Shown here: in pieces, positions 34,387 to 43,558 of the stretch
Layout of the letters: every line of letters begins with the position of its first letter
Numbering within the stretch: position 1 is the first letter of the stretch
The notes under the pieces: model-generated
What the model was told of the DNA's origin: nothing
Seen by the model: only the letters and a program-made list of their open reading frames with translations
The model's database searches: none
Source of the DNA: Streptomyces scabichelini
Lineage (GTDB): Bacteria; Actinomycetota; Actinomycetes; Streptomycetales; Streptomycetaceae
NCBI RefSeq assembly: GCF_011045015.1
Contig: NZ_JAAKZY010000004.1
Coordinates: 1 to 64,000, forward strand
Direction of reading: 5' to 3'
DNA: 64,000 bases
Position numbers and translations under genes: made by a program

Positions 34387-35010
34387 GTGGAGATCACCCG
34401 GAATGCGCCGATCGGCCGACCGAGAGGCTTCGACGCCAGCGAGGCCCTGGAGCGGGCGATGACGGTCTTCTCGGAGCAGGGCTATGTAGGCGCCAGCCTG
34501 ACCGAGCTGACCGACCCGACCCGCGCCATGGGCGTCACCCGTAAGAGCATGTACGCGGCCTTCGGCAACAAGGAGGAGCTGTTCCGCAAGGCCCTGGAGC
34601 GCTACACCGGAGGCCCCGCCGCCTATGCGGCCCGCGCACTGGAGAAGCCGAGCGCCCGGAAGGTGGCCACGGCGTTCCTCGCCGGCTCCGTCAGCACGAC
34701 CACCCGCCCCGGCTGCCCCGCCGGGTGCCTGGGCGTGCAGGGCTCGCCGGCCGCCGGCGACCCCGGCCGGGCGCCCAGGATGCGCTGATCGCCTAGCGCG
34801 ACGACGGCCGTGCTCACTCCGCCACCGGTTCCAGCGGGCCGTCGACGAGAGTGATCTTTTCCCCCTCCCCCCGGCGCGGACCCCGACCTGCTCGCCCGAT
34901 ACGTCATGACTGTGTCGAACGGCATTGCCGTCCAGGCTGCCGGCGGCGCCACCCGCTCCGAACTCCAGCAGGTGGCCGACGCGGCGCTGCGAAACTGGCC
35001 ACCCGTCGGC
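34387..35010 (+). pseudogene. TetR family regulator with multiple frameshifts
   Basis: The first ~115 residues are a normal TetR N-terminus (GRPRGFDASEALERAMTVFSEQGYVGASLTEL, KSMYAAFGNKEELFRKAL). After CLGVQGSPAAGDPGRA the frame breaks; the rest of the ligand domain continues in other frames (RHRFQRAVDE, then MTVSNGIAVQAAGGATRSEL to ALRNWPPV), with an in-frame TAG near 34793. At least two or three indels have accumulated. The intact 5' part could give a 133-residue truncated DNA-binding protein. Confidence 0.82.
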
Positions 35011-35230
35011 ACCGAACGGGGCGCGGCGGGAGCGGGTGGTGGCGCAGCGGACGGTGATCCTCGACGGCTCTCTTGGCCGAAACCGCCGTCATTCGTAGCG
35101 CTTACCGCGACGGTTTACCCCGGCTCAACTCCAGGGTGGACGAAGTGGCTTTCCCCCGATGGGAACCTCCTGAGGCGCCGCGAAGGGCGGCGGCTTCAGC
35201 GGAGAACCGCGAAAAGGCAGGGGGAAAAAC

Positions 35231-35836
35231 ATGGCAGGCACGAAGGGTCGCGTCGCCATCGCAGCGGCAAGCGGGTTGCTCATGCTCGTCACGGGCGTGG
35301 GCACTGCCGAGGCAGAATCGGGGGCGCCGGCGGCCTCGCGCTTCGCCCAGCAGGCCGAGTCCGGGCACCTGACCAGTGCGCAGACCACGGCGCTGCAGGC
35401 AGACGTGGACCGCTACCTGAAGAAGATGGGCGGGACCCAGGTCGCGCTCAACAAGATCGACCTCAAGGACAAGGGCGAGGTGCTCGTCGCCCTGCCGGGC
35501 GAGGCCCGCCCGCGCGACTTCGCCTCGGGCAACGGAACGCGCATCGCCGCCGACCCGTGCCTGGACGTTCCGGGGGTGTCTGGGAACTTCTGTGCCTACC
35601 AGCGCGACAACTTCGCCGGGACCATCATCAAGATGCGCCAGTGCGATACGCGGTACTACGTGTCCACCTGGGGCAGTGGCGGTTCCTGGGTCAACGACCA
35701 GACCCGCGACCTGGAGAGCCGCCGGGCCCGGATGTACAACCCCAGCGGCACCATGGTCTACAAGACGCCGCGGGCGTACAGCTCGGACGCCCACGGCGAC
35801 TGGAACCCCGTCCGCTACGTAATCCCCTGCGGTTAG
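35231..35836 (+). CDS. Secreted peptidase inhibitor family I36 protein
   Basis: A 201-residue exported protein. Signal peptide at 1-29 (TEAEA-type cleavage), a charged helical propeptide-like part to ~100, then a ~90-residue beta/gamma-crystallin-like domain with four cysteines (PCLDVPGVSGNFCAYQ, RQCDTRYY, VIPCG), as in the metalloprotease inhibitor SMPI. It probably inhibits extracellular proteases or stabilises the wall surface. The ATG follows AGGGGGAAA. A strong terminator follows. Confidence 0.85.
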   Translation: MAGTKGRVAIAAASGLLMLVTGVGTAEAESGAPAASRFAQQAESGHLTSAQTTALQADVDRYLKKMGGTQVALNKIDLKDKGEVLVALPGEARPRDFASGNGTRIAADPCLDVPGVSGNFCAYQRDNFAGTIIKMRQCDTRYYVSTWGSGGSWVNDQTRDLESRRARMYNPSGTMVYKTPRAYSSDAHGDWNPVRYVIPCG

Positions 35837-35853
35837 CAGGCCCCTCCACACAG

Positions 35854-35889
35854 CGGCGCCCCCGGTCCGACCTGGGACCGGGGGCGCCG
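35854..35889. terminator. Strong hairpin terminator
   Basis: Perfect 15-bp arms, 35854-35868 and 35875-35889, with loop GACCTG, 18 bases after the inhibitor gene stop. The following 160 bases show no gene I can support. Confidence 0.8.
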
Positions 35890-36056
35890 TTCACGCAGTT
35901 GACCAGCCCCTACGCACGCTTCACCCGCCGGCTCGACCGCACCCTGGAGCGCATCGGGCCGGCGCCCGCTCCCGGCTGGAGGAGGGAACCGGCGCCGCCA
36001 GCATGAGCACGTGGTGACAGCCGAGTACGTCAGTGAGGACTGGCAGGATCCGCCGC

Positions 36057-36271
36057 ATGACTTCCTCGATGCCTGAGTCCTGGACCCGCATCGAGACGTG
36101 GCTCACGGAGAACGCGCCGCGCACCGCGCACTTTCGCCGAGCTGACGCCCCCGCCGAGCGCACGGCGATCCCGAAGGCGAGTACGGGCCATGGTGGCACC
36201 GCCAATGGATCCCCTTCGCCGCGGAGGGCGCCGGCGACGAGCGGCAGGTTTCCCGGCCCCATGTGTGATGA
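36057..36271 (+). pseudogene. SMI1/KNR4 family protein remnant
   Basis: MTSSMPESWTRIETWLTENAPRTAHF is an SMI1/KNR4 N-terminus. After a break, another frame reads GEYGPWWHRQWIPFAAEG then GAGDERQ, the family's central WIPFA motif. The stretch between them and the whole C-terminus are missing. Full-length relatives have 180-200 residues and often act as toxin-immunity proteins. Non-functional. Confidence 0.6.
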
Positions 36272-36303
36272 ATCCGTTCCGCGGAGGCCTCCCGTCTCCG
36301 CAG

Positions 36304-36345
36304 CCCACTACTGTCAGCCCACGACTGTCAGGTCACGACTGTCAG
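36304..36345. repeat. 14-base tandem repeat, three units
   Basis: CCCACTACTGTCAG, CCCACGACTGTCAG and GTCACGACTGTCAG stand head to tail. The third unit includes the stop codon of the HAD-type gene. Confidence 0.75.
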
Positions 36346-37079
36346 GTCGCGAGCCGCAGCACGTCCGCCAGGCCGCGCTCACCGGTGCGGTGTTCCGCAG
36401 GCAGGATGTAGGTGCGCAGGCCGCAGGCTGCCGCGCCGCCGTCGCGGATCGGGTTGTCGCCGACCATGAGGGTTGCGCGGGGGTCGGCGCCGAGGTCGGC
36501 GCAGGCTTTGAGGAACAGTTGCGGGTCGGGCTTTTCGCGGCCCTGCTCGTAGGAGATGACGCAGGTGTCGATCAAGGCGTCCAGCCCGTGGTGGGCGAGG
36601 TGGGTTCGCAGGTCCCAGGCGAAGTCGCTGACGACGGCGATGCGCAGTCCGCGTTCGCGCAGGGTGCGCAGGACCGGTTCGGTGTCGGGATAGGGGAACC
36701 ATGCGTCGCGAGCGGTGAGTTCCCGGTACGCCGCCTCCTCCGCGCCGCGCAGAAAGTCCACCTGCTGCCACCAGCCCCACATCGCGCGGCGGTGCTGCTC
36801 GGCGGAGAGGTCCCGGCCTTCCTGGAGAGCGACGACGGAGGGCAGCCGGAACGCGGTGCGCAACTGGTCGGAGATCTCGGCCACCGCACCGGGGGCGTCC
36901 AGCAGGGCGAGGCGGCCGGATGCGGCGCCGACCCGGCGCAGCCAGGTCTCCAGGTCGATCATTTGGAAGATGGTGTTGCTGAAGTCGAAGAGGACGGCTT
37001 GGACCGGGGGCACGGGCGCGGCCATGTCGGCGTCGCCGGGGCGGTAGGCGCTCGGTGTTTCGAACAGGGTGCGGATCAC
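36342..37079 (-). CDS. HAD family hydrolase of the polyol locus
   Basis: A 245-residue haloacid dehalogenase-like protein. Motif I is VLFDFSNTIFQM (nucleophilic Asp present, but the second Asp of the usual DxD is Ser); motif II is VVSDF; motif III Lys lies in EQGREKPDPQLFLKAC; motif IV is MVGDNPIRD. The GTG at 37079 overlaps the DeoR stop (GTGA); an ATG at 37024 is the alternative. It is last in the leftward sugar operon, so it may act on a sugar phosphate, but the missing second Asp argues for a dehalogenase-like or atypical activity. Confidence 0.82.
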   Translation of the reverse strand: MIRTLFETPSAYRPGDADMAAPVPPVQAVLFDFSNTIFQMIDLETWLRRVGAASGRLALLDAPGAVAEISDQLRTAFRLPSVVALQEGRDLSAEQHRRAMWGWWQQVDFLRGAEEAAYRELTARDAWFPYPDTEPVLRTLRERGLRIAVVSDFAWDLRTHLAHHGLDALIDTCVISYEQGREKPDPQLFLKACADLGADPRATLMVGDNPIRDGGAAACGLRTYILPAEHRTGERGLADVLRLAT

Positions 37080-37882
37080 GGGGAGGGCTCTTCGGGTTCG
37101 ACCGTCTCGACGCGGACTCCGAGGTCGCGTATGGCCGCGAGTTCCGTGTCGGGGGTGGCGGAATCGGTGATGACGGAGTGGTAGTCGGCCACGGTGCCGT
37201 AGGCGTACGTGGCGGTCTTGCCGAACTTCGAGTGGTCCGCCAGGAGCAGCGCCCGTTCGGCGGAGGCGAGCATGGCCAGCTTCACCTCGACGTAGTCGTT
37301 CAGCGGGTGGAAGAGCCGGCCTTCCAGGACTGCGGTGGCGGACATCAGGGCGAGGTCGGCCCGGATCTTGGACAGGGCGCGCGTGACCGTGGGACCGGTG
37401 CAGGAGTTGAAGTCGCCGCGGTAGTGGCCGCCCAGCAGCGTGACGCTCACGCCGGGCGCGGACCCGAGGCGTTGCGCGAGGCCGACGGAGTTGGTCACCA
37501 CGTGCAGCTGGTCCAGCCGGGCCAGCGCGGGCACCAGGGGGAACAGGGTCGTCGAGTCGTCCATCAGCACCGTACTGCCCGGCCTGATCCGGGCCACGAC
37601 GGCCGCGCACAGCGCGTTCTTGGCCGCGAGGGCGCTGTTCTCACGGAAGCGGGTGGCCGTCTCCATGGTGAGGGCGGGGAAGGCGACGGCCCGCCCGCGT
37701 TCCTTGCGCAGCAGATGGCGCCCGGCGAGGTCGTCCAGGTCCCGGTGCATCGTCATCAGGCTGACGTCGAAATGCCGGGCGAGGTCGTCGATGCGGGTTT
37801 CGCCATGTTCGGCGACATACCGCAGCACGGCCTGGCGCCGATCCTCGACGGCGGCCTGCGACAGTCGCGCACGGGCGGTCAC
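37076..37882 (-). CDS. DeoR/GlpR family regulator
   Basis: A 268-residue sugar-responsive repressor: DeoR helix-turn-helix (RRQAVLRYVAEHGETRIDDLARHFDVSLMTMHRDLDDL), then a DeoRC sensor domain (GSTVLMDDSTTLFPLVPAL, VTLLGGHYRGDFNSC, LLLADHSKFGKTA) that binds phosphosugars. The GTG at 37882 with GGAAGGAGG is clearly the start; the frame is open to 37927. It is in the same orientation as the ABC/dehydrogenase genes and probably autoregulates that operon. Confidence 0.9.
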   Translation of the reverse strand: MTARARLSQAAVEDRRQAVLRYVAEHGETRIDDLARHFDVSLMTMHRDLDDLAGRHLLRKERGRAVAFPALTMETATRFRENSALAAKNALCAAVVARIRPGSTVLMDDSTTLFPLVPALARLDQLHVVTNSVGLAQRLGSAPGVSVTLLGGHYRGDFNSCTGPTVTRALSKIRADLALMSATAVLEGRLFHPLNDYVEVKLAMLASAERALLLADHSKFGKTATYAYGTVADYHSVITDSATPDTELAAIRDLGVRVETVEPEEPSP

Positions 37883-37956
37883 AGCGCCCCTCCTTCCCGA
37901 TGGTTCCGGTCTCGCAGTTTCCCACATGGGCCGGTGGGGCCCGTCCGGCCCCGGAC

Positions 37957-38991
37957 CTACGGACCGTCCACCGTGACCAGCACCTTGACCTGCTCGGGGT
38001 CGACGGACGCGGCGAAAGCCTTGGCAGCGTCCGCCAGCGGATAGGTGGCGGTGACGATCTCGGCGGTGTCGACGGCGCCCGAGGCGATCAGGGACAGGGC
38101 GGTGCGGTAGTCCGCCGCGGTGTACATCAGGGTGCCCTCGATGTGGATCTCGCGGTCCTGGATCAGGTCCAGACGGATCGGGGTCGGGCCGGCGGCGCCC
38201 ACGCCCACCACGATGATCCGGCCGCCCTTGGCCACCAGGTCGATCGCCTGCGCCATGGACTGCTCCCGGGTCACGCAGTCGAAGACGACGTCGACCGGGC
38301 CGCCGAGCGCCGCGTGGACCTGCTCGACCAGGTCGGGGGCGTCGGCGGGCAGGGCCGTGTCGGCGCCGAGGCGCAGCGCCCTCGTCCGCTTGCCGTCCAG
38401 CAGGTCGGTGACGGCGATCCGGGCGGCGCCCGCGTGCCGGGCGGCGAGGAGGGTGAGCAGGCCGATGGGGCCGGCGCCGAGCACGACAACCGTGCGTCCG
38501 GTGAGGTCACCGGCCTTCGCCACGGCGTGCACCGGGGTGGACAGGGGCTCGACGAGGGCGGCCTCGATGTCGGTCATGCCGTCGGGGACGCGGTGGACGC
38601 GGTCGGCCGGGATGGTGAACAGGTCGGTCATGGCGCCGGGCGTCTGGCAGCCGAAGACCTTCAGTTCCTGGCAGATGTTGTAGCGGCCCGAGAGGCATTG
38701 CGGGCAGCGGCCGCAGTACAGGTTGGGCTCGATGAGCACCCGGTCGCCCGGTGTGAAGTCCTCGGCGCCCTTCCCTGCGGCGGCGACGACGCCTACCGCC
38801 TCATGACCGGGGCGGTAGGGCAGGTCGATGAAGGGATGGTGGCCGGCCGCCGCATGGGTGTCGGAGCCGCACACGCCGACGACCGTGGTGCGCACCAGGA
38901 GTTCGTCGTCCCCAGGCACGGGGGCGGGCACGTGCTCGATGGTGATGTCGTCGAGGGAGCGGACGAGAACGCGGCGAATCTGCTCGGTCAT
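37957..38991 (-). CDS. Zinc-dependent alcohol dehydrogenase (polyol type), copy 2
   Basis: A 344-residue medium-chain dehydrogenase: catalytic zinc motif GVCGSDTH and GHEAVG; complete four-cysteine structural zinc site CGRCPQCLSGRYNIC; Rossmann loop GAGPIGLLTLL. ATG at 38991 is taken; a GTG at 39021 overlapping the previous stop by four bases is possible and would add ten unrelated residues. It is in the operon with a sugar ABC transporter and a second dehydrogenase; oxidation of imported polyols to ketoses is likely. Confidence 0.87.
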   Translation of the reverse strand: MTEQIRRVLVRSLDDITIEHVPAPVPGDDELLVRTTVVGVCGSDTHAAAGHHPFIDLPYRPGHEAVGVVAAAGKGAEDFTPGDRVLIEPNLYCGRCPQCLSGRYNICQELKVFGCQTPGAMTDLFTIPADRVHRVPDGMTDIEAALVEPLSTPVHAVAKAGDLTGRTVVVLGAGPIGLLTLLAARHAGAARIAVTDLLDGKRTRALRLGADTALPADAPDLVEQVHAALGGPVDVVFDCVTREQSMAQAIDLVAKGGRIIVVGVGAAGPTPIRLDLIQDREIHIEGTLMYTAADYRTALSLIASGAVDTAEIVTATYPLADAAKAFAASVDPEQVKVLVTVDGP

Positions 38992-39017
38992 GGGGGGGTT
39001 CCGTTCGGTTCGGGCGT

Positions 39018-40025
39018 TCACGCGGAGGCGAGGCCGGGCTGGATCTGGATCTTGCGGCCGATGCCCGCCTTGAAGCGGGCGATCGCGTCCGGGAACGCCG
39101 CCAGGGGAAGGCGGTCACTGATGAAGACGCGCGGGTCGATGACACCGGTGGCGAAGAGGTCCGCGGCGCGTTCGAAGCTGTGCAGCACGGCCATGGAGCC
39201 GGTGATCGTGATCTCCTGGTTGTAGATCCGGTACGGCTCGATGGTGGCCCGGGCGGCGTAGTCGGCGACTCCGAACTGCAGGTACGTACCCCCTTTACCC
39301 ACCCGGCCCAGGGCGTCCTGGATGGCTTTCGCGTTGCCGGTGGCGTCGACGACCAGATCCCAGCCGTAGGGCGGCCGGTCGAGCTCATCGGCCGACGCGG
39401 CACCGGCGGAGCAGCCCAACTGCCCTGCCGTGGCCAGGCGTTCGGCGTTGATGTCGACGACATCGACGCTCGCGGCGCCGGTGACCTTGGCGAGCTCGAG
39501 CATCATCAGGCCCATGGTTCCGGCGCCGTAGACGAGCACCCGGGAGGCGAGGCGGCTGCGCAGGACGTCGTAGCCGCGCACCGCGCAGGACAGCGGCTCG
39601 ATCAGGGCCGCGTCCTCAACGTCCATGTGGTCAGGCAGTCGTATGCAGTTGGCGACGGGCGCCACGGCGTACTCGGCGGCTGCGCCCGGGTGGGTGACGC
39701 CGATGGCGGCCCAGCGGTCGCAGAGGTTGTTGTGGCCGAGGCGGCAGTAGTGGCACTCGAAGCAGTACAGCGACGGGTCTACGGCGACCTGGTCGCCGAT
39801 CGCGAGTGCGGTGACCTCGCTGCCGAGGTCCACGACCTCCCCGGCGAATTCGTGGCCGGGGATGATGGGCAGCTTCGGGGCGAACTCCCCCTGGAGGATG
39901 TGCAGATCGGTGCCGCACAGCCCGGTGGCCGCGACCTCGACGACGACCTCGCGCGGGCCGGGAGCGGGGTCGTCGACCGTGGTGATCTCGACGCTGCCCG
40001 GCTGGGTGATGACGGCTGCCTTCAC
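39018..40025 (-). CDS. Zinc-dependent alcohol dehydrogenase (sorbitol/iditol-like), copy 1
   Basis: A 335-residue medium-chain dehydrogenase: GLCGTDLHILQGEF, PGHEFAGEVVDLG, structural zinc cysteines in CFECHYCRLGHNNLC, loop GAGTMGLMMLELAK. The GTG at 40025 overlaps the permease stop (GTGA), so translation is coupled; the frame open upstream is antisense-like read-through in the permease region. It resembles L-iditol/sorbitol 2-dehydrogenases. It may act in series or in parallel with the next dehydrogenase on different polyols. Confidence 0.87.
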   Translation of the reverse strand: MKAAVITQPGSVEITTVDDPAPGPREVVVEVAATGLCGTDLHILQGEFAPKLPIIPGHEFAGEVVDLGSEVTALAIGDQVAVDPSLYCFECHYCRLGHNNLCDRWAAIGVTHPGAAAEYAVAPVANCIRLPDHMDVEDAALIEPLSCAVRGYDVLRSRLASRVLVYGAGTMGLMMLELAKVTGAASVDVVDINAERLATAGQLGCSAGAASADELDRPPYGWDLVVDATGNAKAIQDALGRVGKGGTYLQFGVADYAARATIEPYRIYNQEITITGSMAVLHSFERAADLFATGVIDPRVFISDRLPLAAFPDAIARFKAGIGRKIQIQPGLASA

Positions 40026-40903
40026 TTCACGGCTCCCAGGGAGAGGCCGCGGACGAGCTTGTCCTGGGCGGCGAAACCGGCGATGAGGACAGGCAGCGAG
40101 ACCAGCGTGGCCGCCGCACACAGCCGGGCCAGGAACAGGCCCTCGTTGGTGATGAACCCGACCAGGAACACCGGCGCGGTGGACGCCTGGGTGGCGGTGA
40201 GGTTCACGGCGAACATGAACTCGTTCCAGCTGAAGATGAAGCAGATCAGCGAGGTGGCGGCGAGTCCGGGCATGGCGACCGGCGCGACGACCCGCCACAA
40301 CACGGTGAGCAGGCCCGCGCCGTCGACCTCGGCCGCCTCCAGGATCTCCTTGGGGACCTCGGCGAGGAACGAGCGCATCATCCATACCGCGATCGGCAGG
40401 TTCATGGCGGTGTAGAGGATGACCAGCGTCCACACGTTGTCCAGCATCCCGGCGTCCTTGACGATCAGGTACACCGGCAGCAGGGCGGCGATGGCCGGGA
40501 GGAACTTGGTGGACAGGAAGAAGAACATCACGTCGGTCCACTTCTCGACCGGCTTGATGGACAGCGCGTAGGCCGCCGGTACCGCCAGGGCGAGCACGAG
40601 CAGCGTCGAAAGGATGCTGGCCATGGCCGAGTTGAGGAGGAAGGGGGTGATGTCCCGGCTGAACAGCAGCTTGTACTGGTCGAAGGTGACGGCGGCGAAG
40701 GGGGTGGGCGGGTTGGTGGCCGCGTCGGCCTCCTGGTGGAAGGAGGTGAGGACCATCCAGGCCACCGGCGCGAAGAACGCCAGCGTTGCGAGCCAGGCGA
40801 CGAAGGTCCACAGCGGTGACAGGCGCGGGGAGTTGGGGTCGTCCTTGCCACGGAGGAGCTTTTTCAACCTGGCCCCTGGGGCGGCGACTGCGGCGTGGGT
40901 CAT
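40022..40903 (-). CDS. Carbohydrate ABC transporter permease (MalG/SmoG-like)
   Basis: A 293-residue inner-membrane permease with six helices and the EAA loop EILEAAEVDGAGLLTVLWRVVAP for ATPase docking. Its N-terminus MTHAAVAAPGARLKKLLRG is cytoplasmic. The ATG at 40903 follows GAGGAGA and overlaps the upstream permease stop by four bases. No ATPase gene is present; streptomycetes use the shared MsiK ATPase for such systems (established knowledge). Confidence 0.9.
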   Translation of the reverse strand: MTHAAVAAPGARLKKLLRGKDDPNSPRLSPLWTFVAWLATLAFFAPVAWMVLTSFHQEADAATNPPTPFAAVTFDQYKLLFSRDITPFLLNSAMASILSTLLVLALAVPAAYALSIKPVEKWTDVMFFFLSTKFLPAIAALLPVYLIVKDAGMLDNVWTLVILYTAMNLPIAVWMMRSFLAEVPKEILEAAEVDGAGLLTVLWRVVAPVAMPGLAATSLICFIFSWNEFMFAVNLTATQASTAPVFLVGFITNEGLFLARLCAAATLVSLPVLIAGFAAQDKLVRGLSLGAVK

Positions 40904-41862
40904 CGGGATGTCTCCTCGCGGAACAGCGACGCGATGGTGCGCAGCGCGAAGGTCGCGATGACGAACGCGCCGAGGACTACGACGACACCTGCGGCGGCTG
41001 CCTCGCCGTACTCGTACTTGCGGAACATGGTCAGGTAGATCTCGTAGGGCAGGTTGGTGGTCTGGGAACCGGGGCCGCCCTGGGTGATGGTGAAGACCGC
41101 GTCGAAGGTCTGCACGACGTAGATCGTGCCGAGCAGGACGCCCAGCTCGATGTACTGGCGCAGGTGCGGCAGCGTGATGTGGCGGAAGGTCTGCAGCGCG
41201 GAGGCTCCGTCCATGCGGGCCGCCTCCAGGACGTCGCCGGGCTGTGCCTGGAGGCCGGCCAGAAGGATCAGCATCATGAACGGGGTCCACTGCCAGACCA
41301 GCGACACCATGACGGCGGGCATCGGGTAGGAGGAGATCCAGTCGACCGTGGGGCCGTTGTCCGCTCCGAAGAACCTGTATACGGCGTTGAGGATGCCGTT
41401 GAGCAGGCCGTAGTCGGGGTTGTAGATGGCGTGCTTCCACAGCAGCGCTGCCGCGACCGGCATGACCAGGAACGGTGCGATGAGCAGGGTGCGCGCCAGC
41501 CCGCGGCCGGCGAACCGCCGGTCGAGGAGCATCGCCAGCCCGAGTCCGAGGATCACACTGATGATCACCACCGACGCGGTGAGCACGACGGTGTTGAGTA
41601 CGGCCGTGCGCAGCCGCTCGTCGGTGAAGACGAACGAGAAGTTGGACAGACCGACGAAGTGCCGGTCGCCCGGCCTGAGGATGTTCCACTGGAAGGTGGA
41701 GATGATCAACGTGGCCACGAAGGGCAGCTGCGTGATGACGATGGTGAAGATCAGCGCGGGCAGCAGCGGGATGCGGCGCTTCCACTTGGCCGCCGCGCCC
41801 GAGGACTTCCGGGTACGGGAGGGAGGGGATGCTGTCTTGGGGGGTGCGGTGAGCGTGGTCAT
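40900..41862 (-). CDS. Carbohydrate ABC transporter permease (MalF/SmoF-like)
   Basis: A 320-residue permease with a Ser/Lys-rich cytoplasmic start, six helices, and the EAA loop DVLEAARMDGASALQTFRHITLP. The segment DAVFTITQGGPGSQTTNLPYEIY is characteristic of MalF-like proteins. It is followed with a four-base ATGA overlap by the partner permease and lies downstream of the binding-protein gene. The pair forms the transmembrane channel of a polyol-type importer. Confidence 0.9.
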   Translation of the reverse strand: MTTLTAPPKTASPPSRTRKSSGAAAKWKRRIPLLPALIFTIVITQLPFVATLIISTFQWNILRPGDRHFVGLSNFSFVFTDERLRTAVLNTVVLTASVVIISVILGLGLAMLLDRRFAGRGLARTLLIAPFLVMPVAAALLWKHAIYNPDYGLLNGILNAVYRFFGADNGPTVDWISSYPMPAVMVSLVWQWTPFMMLILLAGLQAQPGDVLEAARMDGASALQTFRHITLPHLRQYIELGVLLGTIYVVQTFDAVFTITQGGPGSQTTNLPYEIYLTMFRKYEYGEAAAAGVVVVLGAFVIATFALRTIASLFREETSR

Positions 41863-41941
41863 GAATGGTTCCTCTGCCGGTGAAGGCCGGGGCCGCGGGA
41901 GCGGCGCCCGGCCGACGCTGAGGCCGGCCGGGCGCTGAAGG

Positions 41942-43294
41942 TCACTTCTGGTAGGTCTTGGCGACGTCCTCGGCCAGCTTCTGGCCGTCGTTGAGCGCCT
42001 TGTCCACGCTGGTCTTGCCGGCGATCGCGGCGGAGATCTCCTGGGTCACCTTGGTGCCCAGGTCCTGGAACTCGGGGATGGCCACGTACTGGATGCCCAC
42101 GGTCGGCCGGGGCTGGACGCCCGGGTTGGCCGGGTCGGCGCCCTCGATGGACTTCAGGGTGATGTCACCGAAAGAGGCGGCGGCCTTCTTGTACTGAGGG
42201 ATCTCGTACGTGCTGGCCCGCTTGCCGGCCGGGACACGCGCCCAGCCGAGCTTCTCGCCGACGAGGTTCTCGTACTTCTTGCTGGAGGCCCACAGCATGA
42301 ACTGCGAGGCGGCGTCGGCGTTCTTCGTGGTCTTGGGCATGGCCCACGACCAGGCCCACAGCCAGCCGCTGCTGTCCGTCTTGACGGTCGGCGCGTAGGC
42401 GTAGCCGACGTTGCCGGCGATCTTGCTGGAGGCGGGGTCCTCCAGTGACCCGGCCGCGCTGGTCGCGTCGTACCACATGGCGACCTTCTTCTGGCTGAGC
42501 GCGTTCAGGCACTCGGTGAACCCGGCCTGCGGGGCGCCGGCCTCACCGTGCTCGCGGACCAGGTCGACGTAGAACTTCGTGGCCTCCTTGAAGCCGCCGC
42601 TGTTGACCTGCGCCTTCCAGTCCTTGGTGAACCAGGTGCCGCCGAAGGTGTTGACCATGGACGTCAGCGGCGCACCCAGCTCGCCCCAGCCCGCCAGACC
42701 GCGCAGGCAGATGCCCTTCATGCCGGGCTCGGCGCCGTCGACCTCGGCCGCGATGTCGGCGACCTGCTGCCAGGTCGGCCGCTCGGGCACCGTGATGCCC
42801 TTCGCCTTCATGACGTCCTTGTTGTACATGAGCATCGAGGACTCGCCGTAGAACGGCAGGGCGTAGAGCTTGCCGTCCGAGCCGGTGAGCGACTGGACCA
42901 TCGGCTTGAGCAGGTCGGCCTTGTCGAAGCTCTTGTCCTTGTCGGCGTAGGAGCCCAGGTCGTGCAGCCAGCCGTTCTTCTCCCAGATGGGCACCTCGTA
43001 GGCACCGATGGTGGCGACGTCGTACTGGCCGGCCTGGGTGGCGATGTCCTGGGTGACTTTGTCGCGCAGCTCGTTCTCGGGAAGGATCGTGAAGTTGACC
43101 TTGATCCCGGTGTCCTTGGTGAAGTTGTCCTTGGTCAGCTTCGCGATGTCCTCCATCTGCGGGTTGCCGACCATCAGGACGTTGATGCTCTTCCCTCCGC
43201 CCGAGGACCCGCCGGTTCCGGCTCCGGAACAGGCGGTGGCGAGCAGGGCGGTGGCGGCGGCGCCGGCTATGAGGGCGTATCTGGTCGATGCCAT
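41942..43294 (-). CDS. Sugar ABC transporter substrate-binding lipoprotein (sorbitol/mannitol-like)
   Basis: A 450-residue lipoprotein: signal peptide with lipobox LLATAC (Cys22), then a Gly/Ser linker and an extracellular solute-binding fold. The core blocks VNFTILPENELRDKVTQDIA, YDVATIGAYEVPIWEKNGWL, LYALPFYGESSMLMYNKDVM and WLWAWSWAMPKTTKN are characteristic of SmoE/MtlE polyol-binding proteins. It heads the leftward operon of two permeases, two dehydrogenases, DeoR and HAD genes. Substrate inferred to be a hexitol such as sorbitol or mannitol. Confidence 0.9.
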   Translation of the reverse strand: MASTRYALIAGAAATALLATACSGAGTGGSSGGGKSINVLMVGNPQMEDIAKLTKDNFTKDTGIKVNFTILPENELRDKVTQDIATQAGQYDVATIGAYEVPIWEKNGWLHDLGSYADKDKSFDKADLLKPMVQSLTGSDGKLYALPFYGESSMLMYNKDVMKAKGITVPERPTWQQVADIAAEVDGAEPGMKGICLRGLAGWGELGAPLTSMVNTFGGTWFTKDWKAQVNSGGFKEATKFYVDLVREHGEAGAPQAGFTECLNALSQKKVAMWYDATSAAGSLEDPASSKIAGNVGYAYAPTVKTDSSGWLWAWSWAMPKTTKNADAASQFMLWASSKKYENLVGEKLGWARVPAGKRASTYEIPQYKKAAASFGDITLKSIEGADPANPGVQPRPTVGIQYVAIPEFQDLGTKVTQEISAAIAGKTSVDKALNDGQKLAEDVAKTYQK

Positions 43295-43558
43295 GTGACG
43301 GGGGGACCTCTCGTGCGGGTTCGCCGGGACCTCGACTGAGGCTCGGCGGGGAGGGCGGAGGGGTGGAGATGCGTCCCTGGGGAGTCGGGCGCGTTTCGAT
43401 GGCCGAATTATTAGCAGGAGACCGCCCCGTTGTTAACACATCTTGCGAGAAAATCTCTTCGGACTTATCGTCAAGCAGCCTCTGAAGGGCTACGGGAGTC
43501 CACCGAACAGCCCAGCCCCAGCCCTCGACCTTGCCGCCGCCGTCCCCGAGGAACCCGC
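43295..43558. promoter_or_regulatory. Divergent promoter region of the polyol operon
   Basis: About 260 bases with no coding signal. The part 43395-43480 is unusually A/T-rich and holds TGTTAACA (43431-43438) and GAGA-AAA-TCTC nearby, both possible DeoR half-sites. It would drive the operon leftward and the fructokinase rightward. Confidence 0.45.
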
